NCBI GenBank assembly: GCA_033722375.1
Contig: JAWVZB010000116.1
Coordinates: forward strand, 1-9,269
From: JAWVZB01 sp033722375
GTDB lineage: Bacteria > Actinomycetota > Nitriliruptoria > Nitriliruptorales > Nitriliruptoraceae
Length of the DNA stretch: 9,269 bases
Direction: 5' to 3'
The translations under genes and the position numbers were made by a program. Within the stretch, counting starts at the first letter, position 1. The number at the start of each line of letters is the position of its first letter. The notes under the pieces are model-generated. The model did no database searches. It saw only the letters and a list, made by a program, of their open reading frames with translations, and had not been told where the DNA came from. This document shows positions 1-6,325 of this stretch, piece after piece.

Positions 1-1533
1 CCCGAGGCGGTCGTCCGCGTGGCGCGGCTCGCGTTCAAGTACCGCCAGGAGTTCCACTCCGACGTCGTCATCGACATGGTCTGCTACCGCCGCCACGGCC
101 ACAACGAGGCCGACGACCCCTCGTTCACGCAGCCGCAGATGTACGAGGTCATCGACAACCAGCGGTCGGTCCGCAAGCTCTACACCGAGCGGCTGGTGCG
201 GCGGGGGGACATCTCGATCGACCAGGCCGAGGAGTACCTCGAGGACTTCGAGCAGCGGCTGAACCGCGCGTTCGAGGAGACCAAGCAGGCGGCACCACCC
301 GAGCCACCCCGGGCCATCCGCCCCGTCGAGTCGCGGGGCGTGCTCCCCCACGTCGAGACCGGGGTGTCCGAGGACGTCCTCGACGACGTCGCCGACACCC
401 AGTTCGGGGTCCCCGACGGCTTCACGCGCCACCCCAAGCTCGACCGGATCTTCAAGAAGGCGCGGCAGCGCTACGACGACGGCAACATCGACTGGGCGCT
501 CGGCGAGACGCTCGCCTTCGGCTCGCTCCTGCTCGAAGGCATCTCCGTGCGCCTGGCCGGCCAGGACTCGCGGCGCGGGACCTTCTCGCAGCGGCACGCC
601 GTGCTCGTCGACTACGAGACCGGCGACGAGTACCTGCCGCTGGCGAACCTCGCCGACGACCAGGGCAAGTGGCTGATCTACGACTCGCTGCTCAGCGAGT
701 ACGCGGCGCTCGGGTTCGAGTACGGCTACTCGGTCGTGAACAAGGACTCGCTGGTCTGCTGGGAGGCCCAGTTCGGGGACTTCGTCAACGGCGGGCAGAT
801 CGTCATCGACCAGTTCATCGTCGCCGCCGAGGACAAGTGGGACGAGACCTCGGGGCTCGTCATGCTGCTGCCGCACGGCTACGAGGGGCAGGGCCCCGAG
901 CACAGCTCCGCCCGCATCGAGCGGTTCCTCACCCTCTGTGCCGAGGACAACATCCAGTGCGTGAACGCGACCACGGCGGCGCAGTACTTCCACGTGCTGC
1001 GGCGACAGATGCACCGCGAGATCCGCCGGCCGCTGATCATCTTCACCCCCAAGTCGCTGCTCCGCAGCCCCGACGCGTTCTCCGACCTGTCGGAGTTCAC
1101 CTCCGGGTCGTTCCGCGAGACCCTCGACGACACTCGGCTCGAGATCGATCCCGACGAGGTCACGAGCGTCGCGCTGTGCTCGGGCAAGGTCGCCTACGAC
1201 CTCATGGACCACCGCGAGGAGGTCGGGGCGCCGGCGGCGGTGCTCCGCGTCGAGCAGATCTACCCGTGGCCCGAGGAGCAGATCGCGGATCTGCTCCGGC
1301 GCTACCCCAACGCCAAGGACGTGGCCTGGGTCCAGGAGGAGCCCGCGAACATGGGGCCGTGGGGCTTCGTCGACGGGCGGCTGTGGAACATCCTCGACGA
1401 CCTCGAGGACGGCCGCGAGCTCCGGCGCGTCAGCCGCGTGCCGTCCGCTTCGCCGGCCACCGGCCAGCACGTGGTGCACGATCAGGAGCAGGAGCAGCTC
1501 CTCAGCGACTACTTCCGCGAGGTTCCCAGCTAG
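1..1533 (+). CDS. kgd: 2-oxoglutarate dehydrogenase E1 / multifunctional oxoglutarate decarboxylase (Kgd), C-terminal part
   Basis: This is the thiamine-diphosphate E1 component that decarboxylates 2-oxoglutarate in the TCA cycle. The reading frame is open from base 1, so the gene starts before the window and the visible 510 residues are its C-terminal part. Fragment residues 29-45 carry the CYRRHGHNEADDP-type cofactor motif. Residues 187-195 read GQDSRRGTF, EAQFGDF begins at 255 and HGYEGQGPEHSS at 292, followed by PLIIFTPKSLLR. These are hallmark blocks of the E1o transketolase-like C-terminal domains. The end (VEQIYPWP, WVQEEPANMGPW) is also typical. Style and length resemble actinobacterial Kgd, in which an E2-like acyltransferase domain is fused at the N terminus, but that part lies outside the window, so plain SucA cannot be excluded. 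It ends in TAG. A weak stem (GGCT/AGCC with CGC/GCG inside, 1534-1551) follows directly, without a T-tract. Confidence 0.95.
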   Translation, partial: PEAVVRVARLAFKYRQEFHSDVVIDMVCYRRHGHNEADDPSFTQPQMYEVIDNQRSVRKLYTERLVRRGDISIDQAEEYLEDFEQRLNRAFEETKQAAPPEPPRAIRPVESRGVLPHVETGVSEDVLDDVADTQFGVPDGFTRHPKLDRIFKKARQRYDDGNIDWALGETLAFGSLLLEGISVRLAGQDSRRGTFSQRHAVLVDYETGDEYLPLANLADDQGKWLIYDSLLSEYAALGFEYGYSVVNKDSLVCWEAQFGDFVNGGQIVIDQFIVAAEDKWDETSGLVMLLPHGYEGQGPEHSSARIERFLTLCAEDNIQCVNATTAAQYFHVLRRQMHREIRRPLIIFTPKSLLRSPDAFSDLSEFTSGSFRETLDDTRLEIDPDEVTSVALCSGKVAYDLMDHREEVGAPAAVLRVEQIYPWPEEQIADLLRRYPNAKDVAWVQEEPANMGPWGFVDGRLWNILDDLEDGRELRRVSRVPSASPATGQHVVHDQEQEQLLSDYFREVPS

Positions 1534-1663
1534 GGCTGCGCCCCGCGAGCCGGGCCGAGAGCCGCGCCCCGCCCGCGTCTTGATCACCGTGCCCCCGCCG
1601 GGTATCCGTCGCCGTGCGCCCCGCCCCTCCAGCGTGCCTGGCGCGCGACAAGGGGTGCGCTGC

Positions 1664-1697
1664 TGACGGAAACCGTCAGATGCGACGGTTTCTGTCA
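1664..1697. repeat. 34-bp imperfect palindrome, copy 1
   Basis: The arms are TGACGGAAACCGTC (1664-1677) and GACGGTTTCTGTCA (1684-1697), separated by AGATGC. They are complementary at 13 of 14 positions, and the one mismatch is G-T, which becomes a G-U pair in RNA. A near-identical copy starts 72 bp downstream. It could be a hairpin terminator for kgd, a dispersed extragenic palindrome or a dimeric operator. No T-tract follows, which argues against a classical intrinsic terminator. Confidence 0.85.
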
Positions 1698-1735
1698 TGG
1701 CGGGGCGGGCGGTGGAGGTTGGGGGGCCCGGGGGG

Positions 1736-1769
1736 TGACGGAAACCGTGAGATGCGACGGTTTCTGTCA
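1736..1769. repeat. 34-bp imperfect palindrome, copy 2
   Basis: This is identical to copy 1 at 33 of 34 positions; the only difference is G instead of C at 1749. The arms are TGACGGAAACCGT (1736-1748) and ACGGTTTCTGTCA (1757-1769), with 12 of 13 pairs plus one G-U. The single change removes the innermost pair but leaves the stem intact. The loop sequence AGATGC is kept as well, so copying or selection on the full sequence, not just the fold, is suggested. Confidence 0.85.
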
Positions 1770-1778
1770 GGGCACGGC

Positions 1779-1800
1779 GGGGCGTTCGGGCGGGGCGGGG
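1779..1800 (+). other. G-quadruplex-type motif upstream of the NuoF-like gene
   Basis: Four runs of at least three G occur on the + strand (1779-1782, 1788-1790, 1792-1795, 1797-1800) with loops of 5, 1 and 1 bases, which meets the usual G-quadruplex pattern. A second, looser cluster (runs at 1702-1705, 1707-1709, 1721-1726 and 1730-1735) lies between the two palindromes. In a genome this GC-rich, such runs arise easily by chance. Confidence 0.4.
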
Positions 1801-1846
1801 CGTGACACCGGGGGTGCCGAGCGACCATGCTGGCAGGTGACCGACC

Positions 1847-1851
1847 GGAGG
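1847..1851 (+). promoter_or_regulatory. Ribosome binding site fixing the NuoF-like start
   Basis: GGAGG lies six bases before GTG at 1858. The frame is open further upstream to a GTG at 1735, but that start falls inside palindrome copy 2 and would add 41 residues with no family resemblance. The site is part of a short inverted repeat, CGGAG (1846-1850), GTT, CTCCG (1854-1858), which could partly hide it in RNA. Confidence 0.7.
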
Positions 1852-1857
1852 TTCTCC

Positions 1858-3237
1858 GTGGCCGAGCACGACCGTCTGTTGCCCGCCCAGCCGATCGCAT
1901 CGCTCGAGGACTGGCTCGAGGGCGAGGGGGGCTTGGGGTACGCCACCGCCCTCGACCTCGACCGCGACGACGTCATCGGCATGGTCGAACGCTCCGGGCT
2001 CCGGGGGCGGGGCGGGGCGGGCTTCCCCACGGGCCGGAAGTGGCGGGGCGTGCTCGAGGTCGCCGCGGAGTCAGAGTCGCCCGTGTTCCTCGTCGCGAAC
2101 GCCGCCGAGGGGGAGCCAGGCACCTACAAGGATCGCACGATCATCGAGTACAACCCCTACGCGTTCCTCGAGGGGATGCTCATCGCCATGTACGCGGTCG
2201 GCGCGCAGCGGGCCTTCATCGGCATCAAGGAGAAGTTCAGCGGTCCCGTCGAGCGCTTGTCGCAGGCCCTGGAGGAGATGATCGCGGCGGAGTGGCGGGG
2301 CGCCGACCAGATCGAGCTCGTGCCCGGGCCGGACGAGTACCTGTTCGGCGAGGAGAAGGCGATGCTCGAGGTCATCGAGGGCAAGCTCCCGATGCCCCGG
2401 ATCATCCCGCCGTACCAGGCCGGGCTGTTCGCCACCACCGCGCATCCCAACCCCACGGTGGTCAACAACGTCGAGACCTACTCCCACATCCCGGGGATCG
2501 TGGCCCAGGGGCCCGACTGGTTCCGCGAGGTCGGCACCGAGGACAGCCCGGGAACGATGGTGTTCACCGTGGTGGGCGACGTCGAGAACGCGGGCGTCTA
2601 CGAGCTGCCGCTCGGCACACCGCTGCAGACCCTGCTGGTGGACATCGCCGGCGCCGACGACATCAAGGCGGTCTACAGCGGGACGTCCAACACCGTCATC
2701 ACCCCCGACCAGCTCGAGGTCCAGCTGACCTTCGATGCGATGTCGGAGGCGGGGACCGGGCTCGGCAGCGGCGGGTTCGTGGTCTACGACTCCTCGCACT
2801 GCATCGTGAAGGTGCTCGCGACGCTGTCGCGGTTCCTCGCCATCGAGTCGTGCGGACAGTGCAACGCCTGCGTGCTCGGTACCGAGGAGATCACCGACCT
2901 GCTCGAGAAGGTCGACGCCGGAGACGGGACCCAGACCGACCTCGACGCCATCGCGAAGCGGGTCACGACCGTCACCGACCAGAACCGCTGCTACCTGCCG
3001 GTCGGCGAGCAGCTCATGGTCGGCAGCACCCTGGACCGCTTCGCCGACGAGTTCACCGCCCACCTCGGGGAGCCCTGCCCCTCCGACCGCGAGGTCCCGA
3101 CGCCGCTGATCGAGCACATCGACGAGGACACCGGCGAGGTCACCTACCACCCGCGCTACCACCTGAAGCAGCCGGACTGGTCCTACGCCGACGAGGATCC
3201 GCGCGAGCAGCGGATGCGGGCCATCACCCAGGAGTGA
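1858..3237 (+). CDS. Stand-alone NuoF-like NADH-binding flavin/iron-sulfur subunit
   Basis: The 459-residue protein belongs to the 51-kDa/NuoF family, which takes electrons from NADH through FMN to a 4Fe-4S cluster. The glycine-rich motif GLRGRGGAGFPTG is at residues 47-59, NAAEGEPGTYKDR at 81-93, FGEEKAMLEVIEG at 163-175 and NNVET at 203-207. A SLBB-like segment follows, then the cluster domain. Four cysteines fit the N3 cluster ligands: 332, 335 and 338 in CGQCNAC, and 378 about 40 residues later. Differences from textbook NuoF are GIKEKF where RGEY is usual, NAC instead of PCR in the cluster motif, and a tail of about 50 residues after the domain. Neither nuoE nor nuoG is adjacent, so the partner is unknown. 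It could serve complex I, a bidirectional dehydrogenase or another NAD(P)H/ferredoxin enzyme. Family assignment is firm; the physiological role is not. The 3' end overlaps the convergent alpha-glucosidase gene. Confidence 0.88.
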   Translation: MAEHDRLLPAQPIASLEDWLEGEGGLGYATALDLDRDDVIGMVERSGLRGRGGAGFPTGRKWRGVLEVAAESESPVFLVANAAEGEPGTYKDRTIIEYNPYAFLEGMLIAMYAVGAQRAFIGIKEKFSGPVERLSQALEEMIAAEWRGADQIELVPGPDEYLFGEEKAMLEVIEGKLPMPRIIPPYQAGLFATTAHPNPTVVNNVETYSHIPGIVAQGPDWFREVGTEDSPGTMVFTVVGDVENAGVYELPLGTPLQTLLVDIAGADDIKAVYSGTSNTVITPDQLEVQLTFDAMSEAGTGLGSGGFVVYDSSHCIVKVLATLSRFLAIESCGQCNACVLGTEEITDLLEKVDAGDGTQTDLDAIAKRVTTVTDQNRCYLPVGEQLMVGSTLDRFADEFTAHLGEPCPSDREVPTPLIEHIDEDTGEVTYHPRYHLKQPDWSYADEDPREQRMRAITQE

Positions 3238-4810
3238 CGGCGGCGTAGACCGTCGTGTCGGCCGGCACCGTCATCGTCCCGCCGTCCATCTGGGCGGTCT
3301 CATCGGGGGTCGTGAGGTGCAGCACGTCCACGGCCGCTCCCGTCTCGAGCACGGCGGGCGCCCCGCCCACGTTGCAGGCGACGAGGGCGTCGCCCCGCCG
3401 GTAGGCCACGACCGATGACCCGCCGATCCACTCGACGGAGCCGCCGGCGGCCAGGTCCAGAAGCGATCGCCGAGCCCGGAGCAGCGCCCGCATCGCTTCG
3501 AGGTGGCTCGTGGGATCGCCCCGCTGCGCCGCGACCGTCTGCTCGTCGGAGCGGTTGCGCCCGAAGGGAAGCCAGGGCTCGCCCGCGGTGAAGCCGAAGC
3601 CGTCACCGGGTTCCCAGATCATGGGCGTGCGGGAACCGTCGCGCCCCGTCTGCCCCTCGTTGCGGACGGCCACCGGGTCGGCGACCTCGTCTGCGGCCAG
3701 CTCCCCGTCGTCGAGGCCGAGCTCGTCGCCCATGTAGAGGAACGGGATCCCCGGCAACCCGGCGAGGAGCGCGAAGTAGGCGCGGGCCCGCCGCGCCCCG
3801 CTCTCCCCGCCGCCGAAGCGGGTCGCGGCGCGGGGGTCGTCGTGGCTCGACAGCGGCCAGGACAGGGCGCCGGCTCCAGCGTCGACGGCTGCCGTGAGGG
3901 TCGTGCGGATGTCCTCGGGATCCCAAGCCGTGCGCAGCGCCGGGAAGCAGAAGGCCGAGTGGAGCCCATCCTGGTCGGCCACGTAGCGGGTCAGTTCGGA
4001 GGGTTCGAGGAGGTAGACCTCGCCGAGCAGCAGCGCGTCGTGGCGCTCGGCGAGGCTCCGCCACCGCCGGTAGACGTCGAGCACCTCGGGGCGGTCCTGG
4101 TCGTAGCGGTGCTCGTAGGCGTCGAACACGACGCTTGGGTGTGCGTCCGCTTCGGGCGGGTCGCCGACGAGTGGGTTGTCCCGGTACTCGGTGTCGTGAA
4201 CGACCGCGTGGGCGACGTCGATGCGGAAGCCGTCGATGCCGAGTTCGAACCAGAACTCGAGGATCCGGTCGAACTCGTCCGCGACGTCGGGGTTGGCCCA
4301 GTTCAGGTCGGGCTGCTCGGGCAGGAACAGGTGCAGGTAGTACTGGCCGGACCGTTCGTCGAAGGTCCACGCCGGGCCGCCGAAATGGCTGACCCAGTTG
4401 TTGGGAGGGCCGCCGTCGGGGGCCGGGTCGCGCCACACGTAGTAGTCCCGGTACGGCGAATCGGGATCCGAGCGGGCCGCCTGGAACCACGGATGCCGGT
4501 CGGAGCTGTGGTTGGGAACGAGGTCGACGATCACCCGGAGGTCGCGCTCGTGGGCCTCGTCAACGAGCCGCTCCACGTCCTCGAGGGCACCGAACAGAGG
4601 GTCGACACCGGTGTAGTCGGCGACGTCGTAGCCGTGGTCTGCGCCGGGGGAGGGGTAGAAGGGGGTGATCCAGACGAGGTCCACCCCGAGCTTTTCGAGG
4701 TAGCCGAGCCGTGTCCGGATGCCCTCGAGGTCGCCGACACCGTCGCCATCGCTGTCCTGGAACGAACGGAGGTAGATCTCGTAGCCGACGCTGCCGTCCC
4801 ACCATGCCAC
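3224..4810 (-). CDS. aglA: GH13 alpha-glucosidase (AglA-like)
   Basis: This 528-residue cytoplasmic enzyme (no signal peptide) hydrolyses terminal alpha-glucosidic bonds of imported oligosaccharides. It starts WWDGSVGYEIYLRSFQDSDG, the classic GH13 opening with a DGDGVGD calcium-type loop. The conserved regions are DLVPNH (96-101), GFRIDVAH with nucleophile Asp198, LLGEVYLL with acid/base Glu264, and SSHDD with the transition-state Asp324. The usual Asn of the last region (SNHD) is Ser here. Val199 after the nucleophile resembles oligo-1,6-glucosidases, where Val tends to go with alpha-1,6 activity, so isomaltose-type substrates are possible; this is only a hint. Length fits a complete alpha-glucosidase including the C-terminal beta domain. 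The GTG start at 4808-4810 is supported by GGAGG at 4818-4822, seven bases away. It is transcribed away from the sugar ABC ATPase gene. Trehalulose- or sucrose-active relatives are the main alternatives. Confidence 0.92.
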   Translation of the reverse strand: MAWWDGSVGYEIYLRSFQDSDGDGVGDLEGIRTRLGYLEKLGVDLVWITPFYPSPGADHGYDVADYTGVDPLFGALEDVERLVDEAHERDLRVIVDLVPNHSSDRHPWFQAARSDPDSPYRDYYVWRDPAPDGGPPNNWVSHFGGPAWTFDERSGQYYLHLFLPEQPDLNWANPDVADEFDRILEFWFELGIDGFRIDVAHAVVHDTEYRDNPLVGDPPEADAHPSVVFDAYEHRYDQDRPEVLDVYRRWRSLAERHDALLLGEVYLLEPSELTRYVADQDGLHSAFCFPALRTAWDPEDIRTTLTAAVDAGAGALSWPLSSHDDPRAATRFGGGESGARRARAYFALLAGLPGIPFLYMGDELGLDDGELAADEVADPVAVRNEGQTGRDGSRTPMIWEPGDGFGFTAGEPWLPFGRNRSDEQTVAAQRGDPTSHLEAMRALLRARRSLLDLAAGGSVEWIGGSSVVAYRRGDALVACNVGGAPAVLETGAAVDVLHLTTPDETAQMDGGTMTVPADTTVYAAVTPG

Positions 4811-4900
4811 CGCATCGCCTCCGCTGTCGGTACGCGATGACCGTAGCGAGCGGCAGGGGCCCTCCTTCTCGCCGCCCGAGCCCGCCCGTGTACCAAATCG

Positions 4901-4910
4901 CGACGCGTCG
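4901..4910. promoter_or_regulatory. Palindrome in the divergent aglA/ATPase control region
   Basis: CGACGCGTCG is a perfect 10-bp palindrome about 90 bp upstream of the glucosidase start and 163 bp upstream of the ATPase start. It could be an operator half-way between the two genes. It is short for a LacI- or TetR-type site and made of common GC words, so chance is likely. I saw no convincing -35/-10 pair for the glucosidase on the minus strand. Confidence 0.2.
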
Positions 4911-4938
4911 TGGTGTCGATCCCCCGCACGAAGGGCCC

Positions 4939-4967
4939 TGGACGTGGCCGGATGGGGCTAGTAGCGT
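4939..4967 (+). promoter_or_regulatory. Candidate promoter of the ABC ATPase gene
   Basis: TGGACG (4939-4944) and TAGCGT (4962-4967) are separated by 17 bp. The first resembles TTGACA at four positions and the second fits the actinobacterial TANNNT -10. Transcription would start near 4974 and give a leader of about 100 nt holding two hairpins. It is a sequence match only. Confidence 0.35.
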
Positions 4968-4984
4968 TGATTTTCGGAGTCGTC

Positions 4985-5018
4985 GCGGTCCGCTGTGACC
5001 GTCAGGCGACAGGACCGC
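4985..5018 (+). promoter_or_regulatory. Leader hairpin 1 before the ABC ATPase gene
   Basis: GCGGTCC (4985-4991) is perfectly complementary to GGACCGC (5012-5018), and TGT (4994-4996) with ACA (5009-5011) can extend the stem across a 2-nt bulge. It lies in the predicted 5' leader, directly before hairpin 2, so the two helices could stack. Confidence 0.5.
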
Positions 5019-5019
5019 A

Positions 5020-5046
5020 CGGGAGGAGCGGGGCCGCATCCTCCCG
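5020..5046 (+). promoter_or_regulatory. Leader hairpin 2 with Shine-Dalgarno look-alike
   Basis: CGGGAGGA (5020-5027) pairs perfectly with TCCTCCCG (5039-5046), and an inner GCG/CGC helix (5028-5030 with 5035-5037) closes a four-base loop after a one-base bulge. The 5' arm contains GGGAGG, the same word as the true ribosome binding site at 5059-5064. The CCTCCC of the 3' arm (5040-5045) is therefore able to pair with either. This is a plausible two-state translational switch, seen only as base complementarity. Confidence 0.5.
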
Positions 5047-5058
5047 CCAAGCACAAGA

Positions 5059-5064
5059 GGGAGG
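5059..5064 (+). promoter_or_regulatory. Ribosome binding site fixing the ABC ATPase start
   Basis: GGGAGG lies eight bases before GTG at 5073. The frame stays open upstream to 4995, but those residues do not look like an ABC protein, whereas VANIRFEDVWKIYPDG is a typical start. The site is complementary over six bases to 5040-5045. Confidence 0.7.
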
Positions 5065-5072
5065 CACCTCAC

Positions 5073-6272
5073 GTGGCCAACATCAGGTTCGAAGACGTGT
5101 GGAAGATCTACCCCGACGGGACCGAGGCGGTCAAGGCCGTCGACCTCGAGATCCAGGACGGGGAGTTCGTCATCCTCGTCGGTCCGTCGGGGTGCGGGAA
5201 GTCGACGGCGCTGCGGATGGTCGCCGGCCTCGAGGAGATCTCGAAGGGCAAGATGATCATCGGCGATCGGGTCGTCAACGACCTGACGCCCAAGGAGCGC
5301 GACATCGCGATGGTGTTCCAGAGCTACGCGCTCTACCCACACATGACCGTGTTCGACAACATGGGCTTCGCCCTCAAGCTGAGCGGCTACGACAGCAGCG
5401 AGATCGACGAGCGGGTCCGTGACGCCGCCGAGATCCTCGGGCTCACCGAGCTGCTCGAGCGCAAGCCGCGGGCGCTGTCGGGTGGTCAGCGCCAGCGTGT
5501 GGCGATGGGCCGTGCGATCGTGCGCAACCCCACGGCGTTCCTGATGGACGAGCCGCTGTCGAACCTCGACGCCAAGCTGCGCGTGCAGATGCGCGCCGAG
5601 ATCGCTGAGCTGCAGAACGAGCTCGGCGTCACGACCATCTACGTCACCCACGACCAGGTCGAGGCGATGACGATGGGCGATCGTGTCGCGGTGCTCAAGA
5701 AGGGCGAGCTCCAGCAGGTCGATCAGCCCCAGCAGCTCTACGACCACCCGGACAACCTGTTCGTGGCCGGCTTCATCGGGTCACCCGCGATGAACATCGC
5801 CGAAGCGAGTGTCGAGCGCTCCGGTGATGACTGGTACGTCACGCTGGGGGACACCAAGCTACGGATCCACGAGCAGGCGCTGGATGCCTACCCGCGGGTC
5901 AAGGAGTACGACGGGCAGAACGTGGCCGTGGGTCTGCGCCCCGAGCACTTCTACCGTGACAACGGGGAAGGCATCGCCGAGGGGCAGCGCTGGGAGAACC
6001 GGGAGGTCTCGCTGGTGGAGCTCCTGGGCGCCGAGATGCTCGTGCACTTCAAGACGTCGGCCCCGCCGATCATCTCCGACGACATCCGCGAGGCGATCGA
6101 CGACGAGGACGCGTTCAAGGCGCTCGAGGAGGAGGCCGAGGCCGGTGGGTCGATGTTCGTGGCGCGGTTCGAGCCCGGTAACCCGCCGAAGGTCGGCGAC
6201 TCGGTCCCGATCGGCTTCCGCACCGAGTACCTCCACTTCTTCGACAAGGACAACTCGGAGGCCCTCCGGTGA
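5073..6272 (+). CDS. Sugar ABC transporter ATP-binding protein (MsmX/UgpC/AglK type)
   Basis: This 399-residue ATPase energises carbohydrate uptake from the inner membrane face, almost certainly for the AglEFG-type components encoded downstream. Walker A is GPSGCGKST (37-45), the Q-loop glutamine is 83, the signature LSGGQ is at 135-139, Walker B FLMDEP at 156-161, the D-loop SNLD at 163-166 and the switch His is 193; all are intact. After about residue 235 comes the TOBE-type regulatory domain (VAVGLRPEHF at 284-293, then VSLVELLGAEMLVHF). This domain carries a strongly acidic insert of roughly 30 residues (about 330-359) before the last strands, which end FRTEYLHFFD. Such MalK/MsmX ATPases can serve several sugar importers. 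The gene sits between the divergent glucosidase and the binding-protein gene, 149 bp from the latter, with its own promoter candidate, so it may be expressed separately. Confidence 0.93.
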   Translation: MANIRFEDVWKIYPDGTEAVKAVDLEIQDGEFVILVGPSGCGKSTALRMVAGLEEISKGKMIIGDRVVNDLTPKERDIAMVFQSYALYPHMTVFDNMGFALKLSGYDSSEIDERVRDAAEILGLTELLERKPRALSGGQRQRVAMGRAIVRNPTAFLMDEPLSNLDAKLRVQMRAEIAELQNELGVTTIYVTHDQVEAMTMGDRVAVLKKGELQQVDQPQQLYDHPDNLFVAGFIGSPAMNIAEASVERSGDDWYVTLGDTKLRIHEQALDAYPRVKEYDGQNVAVGLRPEHFYRDNGEGIAEGQRWENREVSLVELLGAEMLVHFKTSAPPIISDDIREAIDDEDAFKALEEEAEAGGSMFVARFEPGNPPKVGDSVPIGFRTEYLHFFDKDNSEALR

Positions 6273-6296
6273 CGACGAGTGGCCATGTCGGCCGCG

Positions 6297-6325
6297 TTGA
6301 CGGGCTACTACCGCAGTGGTAGGTG
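6297..6325 (+). promoter_or_regulatory. Candidate promoter of the aglEFG-type operon
   Basis: TTGACG (6297-6302) matches the -35 consensus at five of six bases. After exactly 17 bp comes TAGGTG (6320-6325), a passable actinobacterial -10. The leader to the GTG at 6422 would be about 90 nt. Its position in the gap between the ATPase and the binding protein suggests separate control of the binding-protein operon. Confidence 0.45.
6308..6322. promoter_or_regulatory. Candidate operator palindrome between -35 and -10
   Basis: CTACCGC, A, GTGGTAG forms a 15-bp palindrome with six of seven matching pairs (the odd one is G-T). It fills the promoter spacer and touches the -10, where a bound repressor would block RNA polymerase. 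It does not look like the usual LacI-family centre with CG, and no regulator gene is in the window. Confidence 0.35.

Larger units (their letters stand above)
1534..1857. other. 324-bp intergenic region with palindromes and G-rich tracts
   Basis: No credible gene is seen here. The stretch holds a small stem-loop right after the kgd stop (1534-1551), two 34-bp palindromic repeats (1664-1697 and 1736-1769), G-run clusters (1702-1735 and 1779-1800), and the ribosome binding site of the next gene. A weak promoter candidate, TTGATC at 1580-1585 with a 17-bp spacer to TATCCG at 1603-1608, would place both palindromes in the 5' leader of the NuoF-like gene. Its -10 matches poorly, so this is tentative. 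Confidence 0.6.

Noticed and set aside
1664..1769. A minimal CRISPR: two 34-bp repeats with a 38-bp spacer
   Set aside because: Repeat and spacer sizes fit, but there are only two repeats, the single spacer is low-complexity G-rich sequence and no cas gene is in the window.
1614..1805. A short + strand frame with two copies of a DGNR-MRRFLS peptide
   Set aside because: The repeated peptide only reflects translation through the two non-coding palindromes; there is no ribosome binding site or family likeness.
1735..1857. Upstream GTG start for the NuoF-like gene, adding 41 residues
   Set aside because: The added part reads through palindrome copy 2 and G-runs and has no homologous look; GGAGG before 1858 supports the shorter protein.
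2071..3162. A 363-codon minus strand frame opposite the NuoF-like gene
   Set aside because: Valine/leucine/arginine/aspartate-rich shadow translation without motifs; the + strand is clearly coding.
3503..4840. A 445-codon + strand frame opposite the alpha-glucosidase
   Set aside because: Same shadow effect; the minus strand has all GH13 catalytic motifs and a good ribosome binding site.
4887..4919. Minus-strand promoter for the glucosidase (TCGACA with TACACG)
   Set aside because: The spacer is 21 bp and the -10 is poor.
4995..5072. Upstream start for the ABC ATPase, adding 26 residues
   Set aside because: The extra residues come from the hairpin leader; GTG at 5073 has an excellent ribosome binding site and the family-typical N terminus.
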